Origin: a bacterium
GTDB taxonomy: Bacteria; Planctomycetota; Planctomycetia; Planctomycetales; Planctomycetaceae
Assembly: GCA_016124895.1 (NCBI GenBank)
Contig: WGMU01000016.1
Location: forward strand, 19,489 to 83,488
Reading direction: 5' to 3'
DNA length: 64,000 nucleotides
The position numbers and the translations under genes are program-made. Shown in pieces: positions 10,286-20,044 of this stretch (positions within the stretch are counted from its first letter, which is position 1; each line of letters opens with the position of its first letter). A model generated the notes under the pieces. The model was not told the origin of the DNA, made no database searches, and was given only the letters and a program-made list of their open reading frames with translations.

Positions 10286-11716
10286 TCAGCTCAAGACGTC
10301 GTGGACGACGTGACCCTCGACTCCGGTCAGCCGCATGTCGAGCCCGCCGAAGCGGTAGGTCAGACGTTCGTGATCGATGCCCAGAAGGTGCAGCAGCGTG
10401 GCGTGCAGGTCGTGCATCTCGACACGGTTTTCGATCACTTTGTAGCCGAATTCGTCCGTCGAACCGTAAGTCATTCCACCCTTGACGCCACCGCCAGCCA
10501 TCCAGATCGAGAAGCCATACTGGTTGTGATCCCGGCCGTCGGCGCCCTGAGCGAACGGCGTCCGACCGAACTCGCCGCTCCATACGACCAGCGTGCTGTC
10601 GAACAGCCCGCGTGCCTTGAGGTCGGCGAGCAGCGCCGCGATTGGCTGATCGACCGAGCGGGCGTTCTTCGAGTGGCCATCGCGGAGGTTGCTATGCTGG
10701 TCCCAGCGGTCGCCATTCCCGCCAGGGCAGGTCAGCTCGACGAAGCGGACGCCGCGTTCAACCAGCCGCCGGGCGATCAGGCAAACGCGGCCGAATGTCT
10801 GCGTGTTTCTGAAGTCGGCTTCGAGCCCGTAGGCCCGCTGCGTTTCGACGGTTTCGCCGCTGATGTCCATCAGGTCCGGGACGGCGGTCTGCATCCGCGC
10901 CGCGAGTTCGTAATTGGCGATCGCGGATTCGAGCTGGTCGACGTGGCCGTAGCGGTCGAGCACTTCGCCGTCGAGCTTCCTCAGCAGAGCGAGCTTGCGG
11001 TTCTGCAGATCGGCCGTCGCTTCGGACCGGCGGATGTTCGCAACCGGCGGATCCTGAGCCGCGAAAACTGACGCCTGATAGCTCGCCGGCAGAAAGCCGC
11101 TGTTGAAGTTGTCGAGTCCGCCGGGAGGAATCAGACCGCCATTCAGCACGACGAAGCCTGGCAGTTCCTGGCACTCGCTGCCCAGTCCGTAACCGACCCA
11201 CGCGCCCATGCTCGGCCGCCCCTGCTGACCGTGGCCGGTATGCAGGAAATAATTCGCGTTGGTGTGTTCCGGGAAGTCGGAAGTCATCGACCGGATGACG
11301 GTCATATCGTCGACGTGCTGTCCGACGTGCGGGAACAGGTCACTGACCGGGATGCCCGACTCGCCGTACTGCTGGAACTTCCACGGGCTGGCGAGCGTGT
11401 TGCCGATATTGTTGAACTGCGTCGGTTCGATCTTCGCGGCGAAGGGTTTGCCGTTGTCCTTGTCGAGCCGCGGTTTTGGATCGAACGAGTCAACCTGCGA
11501 AACGCCTCCGTCCATATAGAGGAAGATTACGTTGCGAACCTTCGCATCGAAGTGCGGCTTTCGCGGAGTAAACGGCGACTTGTCGCGTGACGGCGCAGCG
11601 ACCACGTCGTCACTGAGCATTCCAGCCAGCGCGACAGCCCCGAAACCGTTCAGACATTGAGCCAGCATCTCCCGCCGGGATCGCGGCGGTGTAGCAAATC
11701 GACGACAATGTGACAT
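10286..11716 (-). CDS. DUF1501 protein, Tat-exported
   Basis: The 476-residue protein has a twin-arginine signal (SRREMLAQCLNGFGAVALAGML) near the N terminus. It continues with NVIFLYMDGGVSQVDSFDPKP and WSGEFGRTPFAQGADGRDHN, typical of DUF1501. This family is distantly related to sulfatases and alkaline phosphatases and is greatly expanded in planctomycetes. Its reaction is not established. In most planctomycete clusters DUF1501 follows a DUF1549/DUF1553 cytochrome c partner. Here it is solitary, with the lipoprotein gene downstream and a divergent beta-helix gene upstream. A GGAAG sequence precedes the ATG. Confidence 0.92.
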   Translation of the reverse strand: MSHCRRFATPPRSRREMLAQCLNGFGAVALAGMLSDDVVAAPSRDKSPFTPRKPHFDAKVRNVIFLYMDGGVSQVDSFDPKPRLDKDNGKPFAAKIEPTQFNNIGNTLASPWKFQQYGESGIPVSDLFPHVGQHVDDMTVIRSMTSDFPEHTNANYFLHTGHGQQGRPSMGAWVGYGLGSECQELPGFVVLNGGLIPPGGLDNFNSGFLPASYQASVFAAQDPPVANIRRSEATADLQNRKLALLRKLDGEVLDRYGHVDQLESAIANYELAARMQTAVPDLMDISGETVETQRAYGLEADFRNTQTFGRVCLIARRLVERGVRFVELTCPGGNGDRWDQHSNLRDGHSKNARSVDQPIAALLADLKARGLFDSTLVVWSGEFGRTPFAQGADGRDHNQYGFSIWMAGGGVKGGMTYGSTDEFGYKVIENRVEMHDLHATLLHLLGIDHERLTYRFGGLDMRLTGVEGHVVHDVLS

Positions 11717-11971
11717 GCTGGTCTTCCGATGAAAATTCAGAACTGAGCATTCAAAACTCAGATCGCATCTTCATCGGAATTCCGTTCTGAGGAAAGCCAT
11801 TCGCATTCAACGGCGCTGCGTTCTGTCTTGCTCCTCTGACCATGAAAGTCAGGTTCCTGCATTTTAGACAATGGCTGTCCGGTCAGCGCGTTCCGTGTCT
11901 GTGATGCATCAGTCATCCTGTCGTCCACGGATCCCCGCTGGACGAGAGCCTCAAACTCCCTGGAGTCTCCT

Positions 11972-13624
11972 GTGAACATGCACGTTTACTATCTGCCAGT
12001 GTTTATGCTGCTTGCTCTGTCGACTCGTGTTGCCGGTGCCGCCGACGTTCGAGTGCCGTCTCAGCACAAGACGATTCAGGCCGGCATTGATGCGGCTGCA
12101 GCCGGGGACGTCGTGCTGGTGGAACCGGGCATCTATGCCGAGCGGATTGCTTTGAAGGCGGGCGTCGCACTGAGGAGCGTCGGCGGAGACGAGAAGGGCA
12201 CGCTGGGGTTGAGACGGGCTGAAGTGACGATTATCGACGGCGGTGGGGAGAGGGGGTCCGGGGCTGGCGTTGAGATGGCTGAGGGCGCGACGCTCGACGG
12301 GTTCACCGTTCGCAACGTGGGCGTTTACGACGGCGAGGAATGGCAACGGCACTTCGACACTCAGGGCGAGCAGCAGTCATACGAGCACATCGGCGAGCCC
12401 GGTGTCGCCGGCATTTCAGCGACAGGGCTCACCTGCACGATTCGGAACAACATCGTGCATCACGTCGGCTACTCGGGCATCGGCATCCTCGGCGTGCCGG
12501 GCAGGAAATGTGAGCCGCTCGTCGAAAACAACTTCTGCTATCGCAACATGGGCGGAGGTATTGGATCGATGCGAGGTTCCCGAGCGACGATTCGCGGCAA
12601 TACCTGCTTCGAAAACTTTTACGCGGGCATTGGGCACGACTCGGCCAGCCCGCGCGTCATTAACAATGTCTGCCACCACAACGTGCGGGCCGGCATCGGC
12701 ATCAGCGAGGGCTCGTCACCGGAAGTGCGCGGCAATCAGTGCTACCGCAACCGGCGGGCAGGTATCGGCATCCGCACGGGCAGTGATACGAAACCGCTCG
12801 TCGAAGACAACGACTGCTTCGACAACGACATGGCCGGGATCGGGACGCGTGAAGAAGCCGCCCCAACGATTCGCGGCAACCGCTGCTACCGCAACAAACT
12901 CGCCGGCATCGGATCGCGGACGGGTGCGACACCGACGATCATCGAAAACGAGTGTTACGAAAACGGGCAAGCCGGCATCGGCCAGATGAGCGGCACAGAG
13001 ACCGTGCTCATCGGCAACTACCTGCACCATAACAAAACGTCGGGCATCGGCTTCGAGGGCGGCGGCAGCGGCAAGTCGCGTGTCGAGAAGAACCGGGTCA
13101 TCGACAACGCCACGGTGGCCGTCGGTATCAACTCCGGCTGGACGGTTGAACTGACCGGCAATGAACTGTCACGGAAAGACGGACTGCCACCGATTGTCAT
13201 GGTGTTTGCCGGTGCGAAAGCGATCTTCAAAGACAACGTGGTCCGTGGCGGTGGAGTTGCCGGGATCCGCGTTGCGGGTTCGATCGAGGCAACGAATAAC
13301 CACTTCGACGGAACGTCGCTGCGGAAAGTCGGCCCGCCGAACTTTGCGATCTGGGGTCTGAAAGGCTCGCGCATCACGCTGACCGGCAACAGGATCAACG
13401 GCTGGCGTCACGCTCTGCAGTCATCCGAAGGGCACGTGACCGCGACGGGGAACGCGATTTCGAACTTTCACCGCGCGGCGTTCGTCATCCAGAAGCCGGC
13501 TTCGACTCCGAAGGTGTCAGGCAACGAAGTCACGACGGCGAACAGTTCCGATCAGGTCTGCCTGATCGACGGGGAGCCGGCCGCGGCCGACGCCAACAAA
13601 GTCGTGGCACCATCGACCCATTAA
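11972..13624 (+). CDS. Secreted right-handed parallel beta-helix protein with a cysteine ladder
   Basis: The 550-residue protein has a signal peptide (about residues 1-23, ending VAGA). A DUF1565/NosD-like opening follows (KTIQAGIDAAAAGDVVLVEPG). From about residue 155 to 400 it is made of regular 22-25 residue coils. Each has an N-x-C-(Y/F/H)-x-N step, with Cys at 189, 212, 234, 257, 282, 305 and 328, and an (A/S)GIG turn. These are stacked PbH1 repeats as in pectate lyases and NosD. The GTG start is chosen because GGAG (11962-11965) lies 6 nt before it. The in-frame ATG at 11978 would leave a 12-nt spacer. It could be a polysaccharide lyase/epimerase or a structural binder. No catalytic residues can be assigned. 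Confidence 0.9.
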   Translation: MNMHVYYLPVFMLLALSTRVAGAADVRVPSQHKTIQAGIDAAAAGDVVLVEPGIYAERIALKAGVALRSVGGDEKGTLGLRRAEVTIIDGGGERGSGAGVEMAEGATLDGFTVRNVGVYDGEEWQRHFDTQGEQQSYEHIGEPGVAGISATGLTCTIRNNIVHHVGYSGIGILGVPGRKCEPLVENNFCYRNMGGGIGSMRGSRATIRGNTCFENFYAGIGHDSASPRVINNVCHHNVRAGIGISEGSSPEVRGNQCYRNRRAGIGIRTGSDTKPLVEDNDCFDNDMAGIGTREEAAPTIRGNRCYRNKLAGIGSRTGATPTIIENECYENGQAGIGQMSGTETVLIGNYLHHNKTSGIGFEGGGSGKSRVEKNRVIDNATVAVGINSGWTVELTGNELSRKDGLPPIVMVFAGAKAIFKDNVVRGGGVAGIRVAGSIEATNNHFDGTSLRKVGPPNFAIWGLKGSRITLTGNRINGWRHALQSSEGHVTATGNAISNFHRAAFVIQKPASTPKVSGNEVTTANSSDQVCLIDGEPAAADANKVVAPSTH

Positions 13625-13759
13625 GAGCATCGAGACTTACGTCGTCCGCCCCCGGCCACTCGACCTGCGATCTGCCGACGCGTTTGACGACCGCCGCACG
13701 TGCCCGGAAGATGCGGCTTCGTAACTCTGCTGCTTCAAGACGCTCTGCGAGGACGACTG

Positions 13760-15223
13760 ATGATGGTTCGCCAGGTGACGCTGCGGATTCTGCTGGGATT
13801 GATTGCTGTCGCGGCGGCAAGTCTGTCGACGGTTGCGGCTCAGGCCGCTGAGAAGCTGCCGAACTTTGTCGTCGTGTTTACCGACGATCAGGGTTATCAG
13901 GACGTCGGCTGCTTCGGCTCGCCCGACATCGAAACGCCGAATCTCGACCGTATGGCCAATGAAGGCGTCCGGATGACGGACTTCTACGTGTCGCAGGCGG
14001 TGTGTTCGGCGTCGCGAACGGCACTGCTCACTGGGTGTTACAACGTCCGTGTCGGGATCCTGGGAGCGCTCGGACCGCAGTCAAAGGTCGGGATCAGTGA
14101 CGATGAGTGGACCATCGCGGAAGTACTCAAGCAGAAGGGCTACGCGACGGCGATCTACGGCAAGTGGCATCTCGGCCATCACCCGCAGTTTCTGCCGCCA
14201 CGTCACGGGTTCGATGACTACTTCGGTCTGCCCTACTCAAACGACATGTGGCCGTACCACCCTGGCGTGCTGCATCTGCCGATGGAAGAGCGGCTGAAAC
14301 GCTGGCCGCATCTGCCGCTGATCGAGGGCGAGAAGATCGTCAAGCGGCCGGTCACTCCAGAAGATCAGACGCAGCTCACGACCTGGTACACCGAGCACGC
14401 TGTCAGGTTCATCGAAGATCACAAGGAAGAACCGTTCTTCGTCTATGTTCCGCATTCGATGCCGCACGTGCCGCTTTATGTCAGCGACAAGTTCAAAGGC
14501 AAGTCGAAGCGCGGCCTGTACGGCGACGTGATCATGGAGATCGACTGGTCCGTCGGTCAGATTCTCAGCACGCTCGATCGGCTGGAGCTCGATGACAACA
14601 CGCTGGTCATCTACACGTCGGATAACGGCCCGTGGCTCTCTTATGGAAATCACGGTGGCAGTGCGCTGCCGCTGCGTGAAGGCAAGGGCACGATGTGGGA
14701 CGGCGGCTGCCGCGAACCGTTTATCGCTCGCTGGCCGGGAAAGATTCCTGCCGGTTCCGAATGCAGTGAAGTCGGGGCAACGATCGACCTCCTGCCGACG
14801 CTGGCGAAGCTGGCGGGCGCTCCGCTGCCGCCGAACAGGATCGACGGCGAGGATATCTGGCCGCTGCTGTCCGGTCAGTCTGGAGCGAAGTCACCGCACG
14901 AGTATTACGCGATGTACTGGGGCCGCGAGCTGCACGCTGTCCGCAGCGGTCCGTGGAAGCTGCACTTCCCGCACAGCTATCGCTCGCTGAAAGGCGAACC
15001 TGGCAAAGACGGCCTGCCGGGGCCTTACATTCAGAAGCACACAGACCTCGCACTGTACGACCTGAAATCCGACATCAGCGAAGCGACCAACGTCGCGGCA
15101 CAGTACCCGGACATCGTTGCCCGGCTGAAGAAGTACGGCGACGAAATCCGGGCCGATCTGGGCGACGCGCTGACAAAGACGGTCGGCACGGGGCTCCGTC
15201 CTGTAGGGCAGTTGCGAGAGTAG
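13760..15223 (+). CDS. Secreted sulfatase (arylsulfatase A type)
   Basis: The start at 13760 gives 487 residues, with GAGGA 6 nt upstream. The open frame extends 20 codons further up but lacks a good site there. A signal peptide covers about residues 1-29. Metal ligands lie in FTDDQG (D42, D43). The formylglycine motif is C82-S-A-S-R, a CxASR variant of the usual Cx[12 protein letters not shown] and YTSDNGPW supply further active-site residues. The enzyme should hydrolyse sulfate esters outside the cytoplasm, once an FGly-generating enzyme encoded elsewhere has modified Cys82. Planctomycetes use many such enzymes on sulfated algal polysaccharides. The substrate here is unknown. Confidence 0.95.
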   Translation: MMVRQVTLRILLGLIAVAAASLSTVAAQAAEKLPNFVVVFTDDQGYQDVGCFGSPDIETPNLDRMANEGVRMTDFYVSQAVCSASRTALLTGCYNVRVGILGALGPQSKVGISDDEWTIAEVLKQKGYATAIYGKWHLGHHPQFLPPRHGFDDYFGLPYSNDMWPYHPGVLHLPMEERLKRWPHLPLIEGEKIVKRPVTPEDQTQLTTWYTEHAVRFIEDHKEEPFFVYVPHSMPHVPLYVSDKFKGKSKRGLYGDVIMEIDWSVGQILSTLDRLELDDNTLVIYTSDNGPWLSYGNHGGSALPLREGKGTMWDGGCREPFIARWPGKIPAGSECSEVGATIDLLPTLAKLAGAPLPPNRIDGEDIWPLLSGQSGAKSPHEYYAMYWGRELHAVRSGPWKLHFPHSYRSLKGEPGKDGLPGPYIQKHTDLALYDLKSDISEATNVAAQYPDIVARLKKYGDEIRADLGDALTKTVGTGLRPVGQLRE

Positions 15224-15303
15224 TTCGCCCCGTCTCCAGTGCCGTTACCGATCAGCCGGCACGTGCCTTCCCGGTTTCTTTGAGTCATCCCCGGAAACGT
15301 TGA

Positions 15304-15654
15304 ATGTCTGAGTTTATTACTGTCGCCAAAGTCGGAGCTGTCCCGGACGGTCAGGGGCGGTCGTTTACAGTCGAGGGCCGCATCGTCGCAATCTTCCGGC
15401 AGAACGGCGACTACTTTGCGATTAACGATCTGTGTCCGCATATGGGCGCGTCGCTGTGCGGAGGACACTTTGAAGAGGGGGCCGTCACCTGTCCCTGGCA
15501 CGCGTGGCGGTTCAGCGTGACAGACGGCACATGGCTCGATAATCCGAGAGTCAAAACTGACAGCTATCCCGTCCGGATCGACGGAGAGAACATTCAGGTG
15601 CAAATTCCGCGGCGCGAGGAGATGCCCGACAGAGGGGCCTCAACGCCGACGTAA
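15304..15654 (+). CDS. Rieske [2Fe-2S] ferredoxin-like protein
   Basis: The 116-residue, single-domain protein has the two Rieske cluster motifs CPHMGASLCGG (residues 41-51) and CPWHAWRF (61-68). These give the Cys-His/Cys-His ligand set. The length and lack of a signal peptide fit the NirD/ferredoxin component type, a soluble electron carrier for a reductase or dioxygenase. No such partner lies nearby. Its stop codon is followed at once by the GTG of comEC, so the two are probably cotranscribed, though no functional link is known. Confidence 0.93.
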   Translation: MSEFITVAKVGAVPDGQGRSFTVEGRIVAIFRQNGDYFAINDLCPHMGASLCGGHFEEGAVTCPWHAWRFSVTDGTWLDNPRVKTDSYPVRIDGENIQVQIPRREEMPDRGASTPT

Positions 15655-18258
15655 GTGCGAGATTCTCAGATGGTCGAATCGGGTCACGACTGTCCAATGC
15701 CGCTCGACCGGCCTGACGCCGCGTCTGCCGGAGCACTCTCTGACGGCCGCAGGCAGCACTTGTCCGATGGCGTCTGGCGGTTTCCGCTGGTGGTTGTGAT
15801 GCTGGCCGTCGCCGTCGGCATCGTGTTCGATCGCTATGCTCCTTGGTCGCTGACAGCGTACGTTGCTGCAGGAGTTACAGGGTTCGGGTTCTGGGGAGTT
15901 GCCCGGCAGACCCATCGACGGGAACTGGCGTGCTGGGGTCTGATCGTCGGATTCTGCAGTGCCGGCTCGCTGCATCACCAACTGGTTCTGAACGCTCCCG
16001 CAGCCGCTGAACTGCAGCCACTGCTGAGCGAGGAGCCATTGCTCGTTCGCCTGAACGGGACGGCAATTGACCGGCCAACGCTGTTTGTCGCGCCGGTGCC
16101 GCGCTGGCAAGGCGAACGTCCGCAGCAGGACCTGACACGGTTCGATGTCGATTGCTCGGCGGTATTTCGTGATGGCCAGTGGCGACCAGTCTCCGGAGCG
16201 GTTCAGGTCGACGTGTCCGGCGCAGTTGAGCACGTCGACACAGGCGACTTCGTCGAACTGTCCGGCTGGGCAAGCGTGCTGCCGCGGCCGCGTAACCCGG
16301 GACAGTTTGATGCGCGGGCCAGTCTGCAGAGTCGAGGACTGTGCGGTGTCCTGCGAGTCGAAAATCCGGGACTGATCGAGATCCGGCAGCACAGTCAATC
16401 ACTGCGCAGCAGCGTGCGACGATTTCTGCGAACCAGGTTCGAGCAGACGCTGCGGCAGGGGCTGAGTGCGGACAACCTGCCGATTGCTCAGGCGATTCTG
16501 CTCGGCGATCGCGCGCTGTTGAGTACCGGAACGCGGTCGCTGTTCGTCGAAAGCGGCACGATGCACCTGCTGGCGATTTCAGGCCTGCATGTCGGAATCG
16601 TCGCGATGTTTCTGTACGGTCTGGCTCGCGGACTGCGATTCCCGCCGCGCGTCGTGACGCTGATCGTGCTGGGAATCCTGACGCTGTATATCGATGCGGC
16701 GGATGCCCGGCCGCCGATGATTCGCGCGTTTGTGCTGATTGCAATCTGGAGCTTCGGTCGTCTGCTGAACCGACCCTCGTTCTCGGCGAACAGCCTGGCA
16801 CTCGCGGCGCTCGTCCTGCTGGGAACGAATCCGACGACGCTGTTTGATGTCGGTGCTCAGCTCTCGTTTCTGGCCGTCGCGACAATTCTGTGGTCCGTCG
16901 CGATCGGGCGGCGACGCCATGACGACTGGAACGTCGACGTCGCGGTTGCTCCGGACAGTCAGCGGGCACGCGACGCGCTGCGACCGAACTGGCAGCGCTG
17001 GCTGCTGGCATCGCTGCGAAGTCTGCGGCGGCCGATGGCCATCAGCGTAGCCATCTGGCTGATCTCGGCTCCGCTGACGGCAGCGACGTTTCACGTGCTC
17101 GCGCCGATTGGCATTGTGCTCAACATCGTGTTGATTCCATTGACCGGCGTCGCGCTGTGCTTTGGATTTTCCGGACTGCTGATCGGCATCGTCTCACCCG
17201 GCCTGGCCGCGTTACCGTTGACGCTGTTCGGCGGCCTGCTGACGTTGGTGGTTGAGATCGTCGATCTCGCATCGCGATTCCAGCTCGGGCATGTCTACGT
17301 GGCATCTTCGCCGCTGTGGTGGCTGCTCGGGTTTTATGCCATCACTGCGGCGGCGATGCTCCTGACCGCGCAACGGCGACGGAAGGCACCATGCTGGTCG
17401 GGCGTTGTGTTGTGGCTGCTGTTCGGCCTTGTTCTGCCGAGGGCCGAGGCGACTGAGCGGCTCGGCGATCTGACCTGCACTGTGCTGTCCGTCGGGCACG
17501 GATTGTCGATCATCGTCGAAACGCCGAATGGCCGCGTGCTGGTTTACGACTGCGGCGCGGCCGGGCGACCGGAATCCGCGGCCGTCACGTTACAGCGGGC
17601 GCTGCTCGAAAGCGGAATCACGCGGATCGACGGACTGCTGGTCTCACACGCCGACGCTGACCACTTCAACGGCGCCGAGTCGATTGCCGGGAAGATCCCG
17701 ATTGGGCGTCTGCTCCTGAGCCGGCATTTCCCCGATGCCGATCAACCGGGCACACTGGCCCTGATTAATGCGGCTGATGATCGAGGTATCCCGCTGGAGT
17801 TCGTTCAACAGGGTGACCGGCTGCAACTCGACGATGCCGTTGCCATGCAGATTCTGCACCCCGCGGCACGCGACGAGTTTCTGTCAGACAATGCGGCGAG
17901 CATCGTGCTGCAGCTTGAGTTCGGTGGACGGCGAATTCTGCTGACCGGCGACCTTGAAGACGACGGGCTGCGGTCGCTGCTGAGACAGCCGCGGCGCGAT
18001 ATTGACGTGCTGCTCGCGCCGCATCATGGCGCGATTGCGGCCAGTCCGCCGGAACTTGCCGCCTGGGCTGCGCCGCGCATCGTTGTCGCCAGCGCCCGGC
18101 GCCGGTTTGACGCGAAACAGCTTGAAGACCGTTACGGATCAGACACAGACGTGCTGACAACCTCGCAGTCGGGCGCGATCGAGATTCGCGTTTCCCCGAC
18201 CGGTGTGATCCGCACACGACGATTTCTGGATTCGGGTCAACAGGACATTCCGCCATAA
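15655..18258 (+). CDS. comEC: DNA uptake channel ComEC/Rec2
   Basis: The 867-residue protein has the three expected parts. The first is an N-terminal DUF4131-like region with two helices and an OB-like domain (to about residue 245). The second is the multi-helix Competence domain carrying the signature HLLAISGLHVGI (about 304-315). The third is a C-terminal metallo-beta-lactamase domain with SHADADHFNG (664-673) and a later LLAPHHG. ComEC carries single-stranded DNA across the inner membrane during transformation. Its lactamase domain is thought to degrade the other strand. Possible starts are GTG 15655, directly after the Rieske stop, or ATG 15670. The full gene, with intact metal-ligand motifs, suggests the machinery is used. 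Confidence 0.95.
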   Translation: MRDSQMVESGHDCPMPLDRPDAASAGALSDGRRQHLSDGVWRFPLVVVMLAVAVGIVFDRYAPWSLTAYVAAGVTGFGFWGVARQTHRRELACWGLIVGFCSAGSLHHQLVLNAPAAAELQPLLSEEPLLVRLNGTAIDRPTLFVAPVPRWQGERPQQDLTRFDVDCSAVFRDGQWRPVSGAVQVDVSGAVEHVDTGDFVELSGWASVLPRPRNPGQFDARASLQSRGLCGVLRVENPGLIEIRQHSQSLRSSVRRFLRTRFEQTLRQGLSADNLPIAQAILLGDRALLSTGTRSLFVESGTMHLLAISGLHVGIVAMFLYGLARGLRFPPRVVTLIVLGILTLYIDAADARPPMIRAFVLIAIWSFGRLLNRPSFSANSLALAALVLLGTNPTTLFDVGAQLSFLAVATILWSVAIGRRRHDDWNVDVAVAPDSQRARDALRPNWQRWLLASLRSLRRPMAISVAIWLISAPLTAATFHVLAPIGIVLNIVLIPLTGVALCFGFSGLLIGIVSPGLAALPLTLFGGLLTLVVEIVDLASRFQLGHVYVASSPLWWLLGFYAITAAAMLLTAQRRRKAPCWSGVVLWLLFGLVLPRAEATERLGDLTCTVLSVGHGLSIIVETPNGRVLVYDCGAAGRPESAAVTLQRALLESGITRIDGLLVSHADADHFNGAESIAGKIPIGRLLLSRHFPDADQPGTLALINAADDRGIPLEFVQQGDRLQLDDAVAMQILHPAARDEFLSDNAASIVLQLEFGGRRILLTGDLEDDGLRSLLRQPRRDIDVLLAPHHGAIAASPPELAAWAAPRIVVASARRRFDAKQLEDRYGSDTDVLTTSQSGAIEIRVSPTGVIRTRRFLDSGQQDIPP

Positions 18259-18277
18259 AACGGACGGTGCTCGCGAC

Positions 18278-19897
18278 TCAATCCAGACCGGGATGTGCGA
18301 TCTTTTTCCAGTAGCTGTCGAAGTCAAAGTGCGGGCTGTTATCGAGATCGTGGCACTTGTAGCAGCCGGAGTTTTTCGCCTGCTCCAGCGTCGTGCGCAT
18401 CAGCTTGCGGGCTTCGTCAAGCTTTTCATCTTCCACCAGCTCGATGTGCCGACTGCCGGGGCCATGACAGTTTTCGCAACCGCTGCCGAGCAGTTGCGGT
18501 GTCGACTTCTCGTTCAGATAGCCGGACTCGTAACGGAAAATTTCCTGTGGATCCCAGCCCGTCACGTGGCACGCGAGGCACTCGGGATCGTAAATCCGGG
18601 GGATCCCGCGACGGCCCTTCCGCAGACTCTCGAACGCTTTTGCGTGACCGGTTTCCTTCCACTTCTCAAACGCCTTCGTGTGGCACTCCCCGCACTTTTC
18701 GGAACCGACAAATGAGGCGCCGCTGCGGTGTGGCAGTGCAGGTTCTGTTTCGGCCAGGTTCGAGTCCTTCAGCATGTCCTGGTAGAAACGCATCAGGTCG
18801 AGCATTTCCGGCGGGTCTTTGAACCGCTCGCCGTCGAGTCTGACCATCTCGAAGCGAACCGGGTTGTCGGCTGAATCGGGATACCAGCCGGCCACGCCGA
18901 CGTTCTTGCCCTTATGGCCGACGACGATCAGCGTCGACTTGCCGATTTGCGTTGGGTTGTCCGCGTACGGCTCTTCGACAGGACCGGTGCTGAAAACAAT
19001 CTGGAACTCCGGATGCTGCTGCGCAAGTTGCTTCGACGTTTCCAGCCGGCAGTGGGACAGCAGAACCATCAGGTCCACGTTTTCCGCCTGCAGAGCTGCC
19101 TGTGTTCTGGCCAGAGCTTCGTCGGGATCCGAGACGGTCACGCCGGCATCCGCCAGACCGCCGATCTGTTCTGCAAGTGCCGGCTCGATGACCGACGTAA
19201 TGCCGATGCGTTTGCCACCGGATTCGATCACTTTGAACGGAATCGGCGTTCCGAGGTCCGGCGAATCAAACAGGACGACGTTGGCGCTCAGAAAGCTCAG
19301 GACACTGCCCGGGTCGTCTGGATCGGTGACGTGCTGCGAAAGCAGCCAGCCGCCGCCGAGCCGCAGCTCTTCTTCACCCATTGCCAGCGCTTCGTACTTC
19401 ATTTTGCGGAGTGCGGTCAGCAGTGCCTGGAACTTGAACTGACTCTGCTGCCGGCTGCGTTTGAGCGTGCCGCCCAGGTCGAGCGGAATCGTGTGCCAGC
19501 CGCGGTCCCGCAACTGCTGCAGCAGCGCGGCTCGTCGCGAAACGCCTCCATATTGCGGGTCCGAACAGCCACATGGTTCCAGATAGCCGTGCATCTGACC
19601 GGTGACCGCGAACACGGCGGCCGGTTGTGGCCAGTTTTTGCAGTAAGCAGACGGCGTTGCCGATCCATCGCCGGCGGAGTGTTCCGTAGTCGCGCCTGCT
19701 TCTACCAGAGCGGCAGAATTCAGAACACTTGCTGCAGCGTCACCGGCAGCCGCCGGATCGGAAGCCTCAGCCCCGGAACCCTCGGAGCCGTGGGACGCTG
19801 TCCGCGAGCCATCGGAATCGTCCGAGCATCCGGGCAGCAGCGTGCTGCCGAGCAGCAGCAGGATCAGCAGGGGCAGACGTTTCCAGCACAAGGACAT
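18278..19897 (-). CDS. Tetraheme cytochrome c lipoprotein with UshA-like phosphoesterase-related domain
   Basis: The ATG at 19897 (539 residues) has AAGGAG about 8 nt upstream and starts a lipoprotein signal ending LLPGC. The open frame runs 17 codons further up without a site. Residues about 95-350 resemble 5'-nucleotidase/UshA-type metallophosphatases (VTGQMHGYLEPCGC, GGVSRRAALLQQL, LLSHCRLETSKQL). The canonical metal-binding DxH start seems altered, so catalysis is doubtful. The C-terminal part resembles cytochrome c554, with four CxxCH heme sites at residues 402, 440, 474 and 512. The protein probably sits on a membrane facing the periplasm and moves electrons. DUF1573 lies directly upstream on the same strand. 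The next gene, comEC, converges 19 bp away. Confidence 0.88.
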   Translation of the reverse strand: MSLCWKRLPLLILLLLGSTLLPGCSDDSDGSRTASHGSEGSGAEASDPAAAGDAAASVLNSAALVEAGATTEHSAGDGSATPSAYCKNWPQPAAVFAVTGQMHGYLEPCGCSDPQYGGVSRRAALLQQLRDRGWHTIPLDLGGTLKRSRQQSQFKFQALLTALRKMKYEALAMGEEELRLGGGWLLSQHVTDPDDPGSVLSFLSANVVLFDSPDLGTPIPFKVIESGGKRIGITSVIEPALAEQIGGLADAGVTVSDPDEALARTQAALQAENVDLMVLLSHCRLETSKQLAQQHPEFQIVFSTGPVEEPYADNPTQIGKSTLIVVGHKGKNVGVAGWYPDSADNPVRFEMVRLDGERFKDPPEMLDLMRFYQDMLKDSNLAETEPALPHRSGASFVGSEKCGECHTKAFEKWKETGHAKAFESLRKGRRGIPRIYDPECLACHVTGWDPQEIFRYESGYLNEKSTPQLLGSGCENCHGPGSRHIELVEDEKLDEARKLMRTTLEQAKNSGCYKCHDLDNSPHFDFDSYWKKIAHPGLD

Positions 19898-20044
19898 GCC
19901 AGAACTCCTTAACTGGCGGTGACTGAGCAGCAGGCAGAGGGTACTCAACGCGAACGTTGGTCAGTCCCCGTTGCCTGGAGCGTTTTCATTCAGCAACTGG
20001 CGGCTGTTATCTGGAGAGAGGTCGGTTCTGCAGCACACCGCAGG

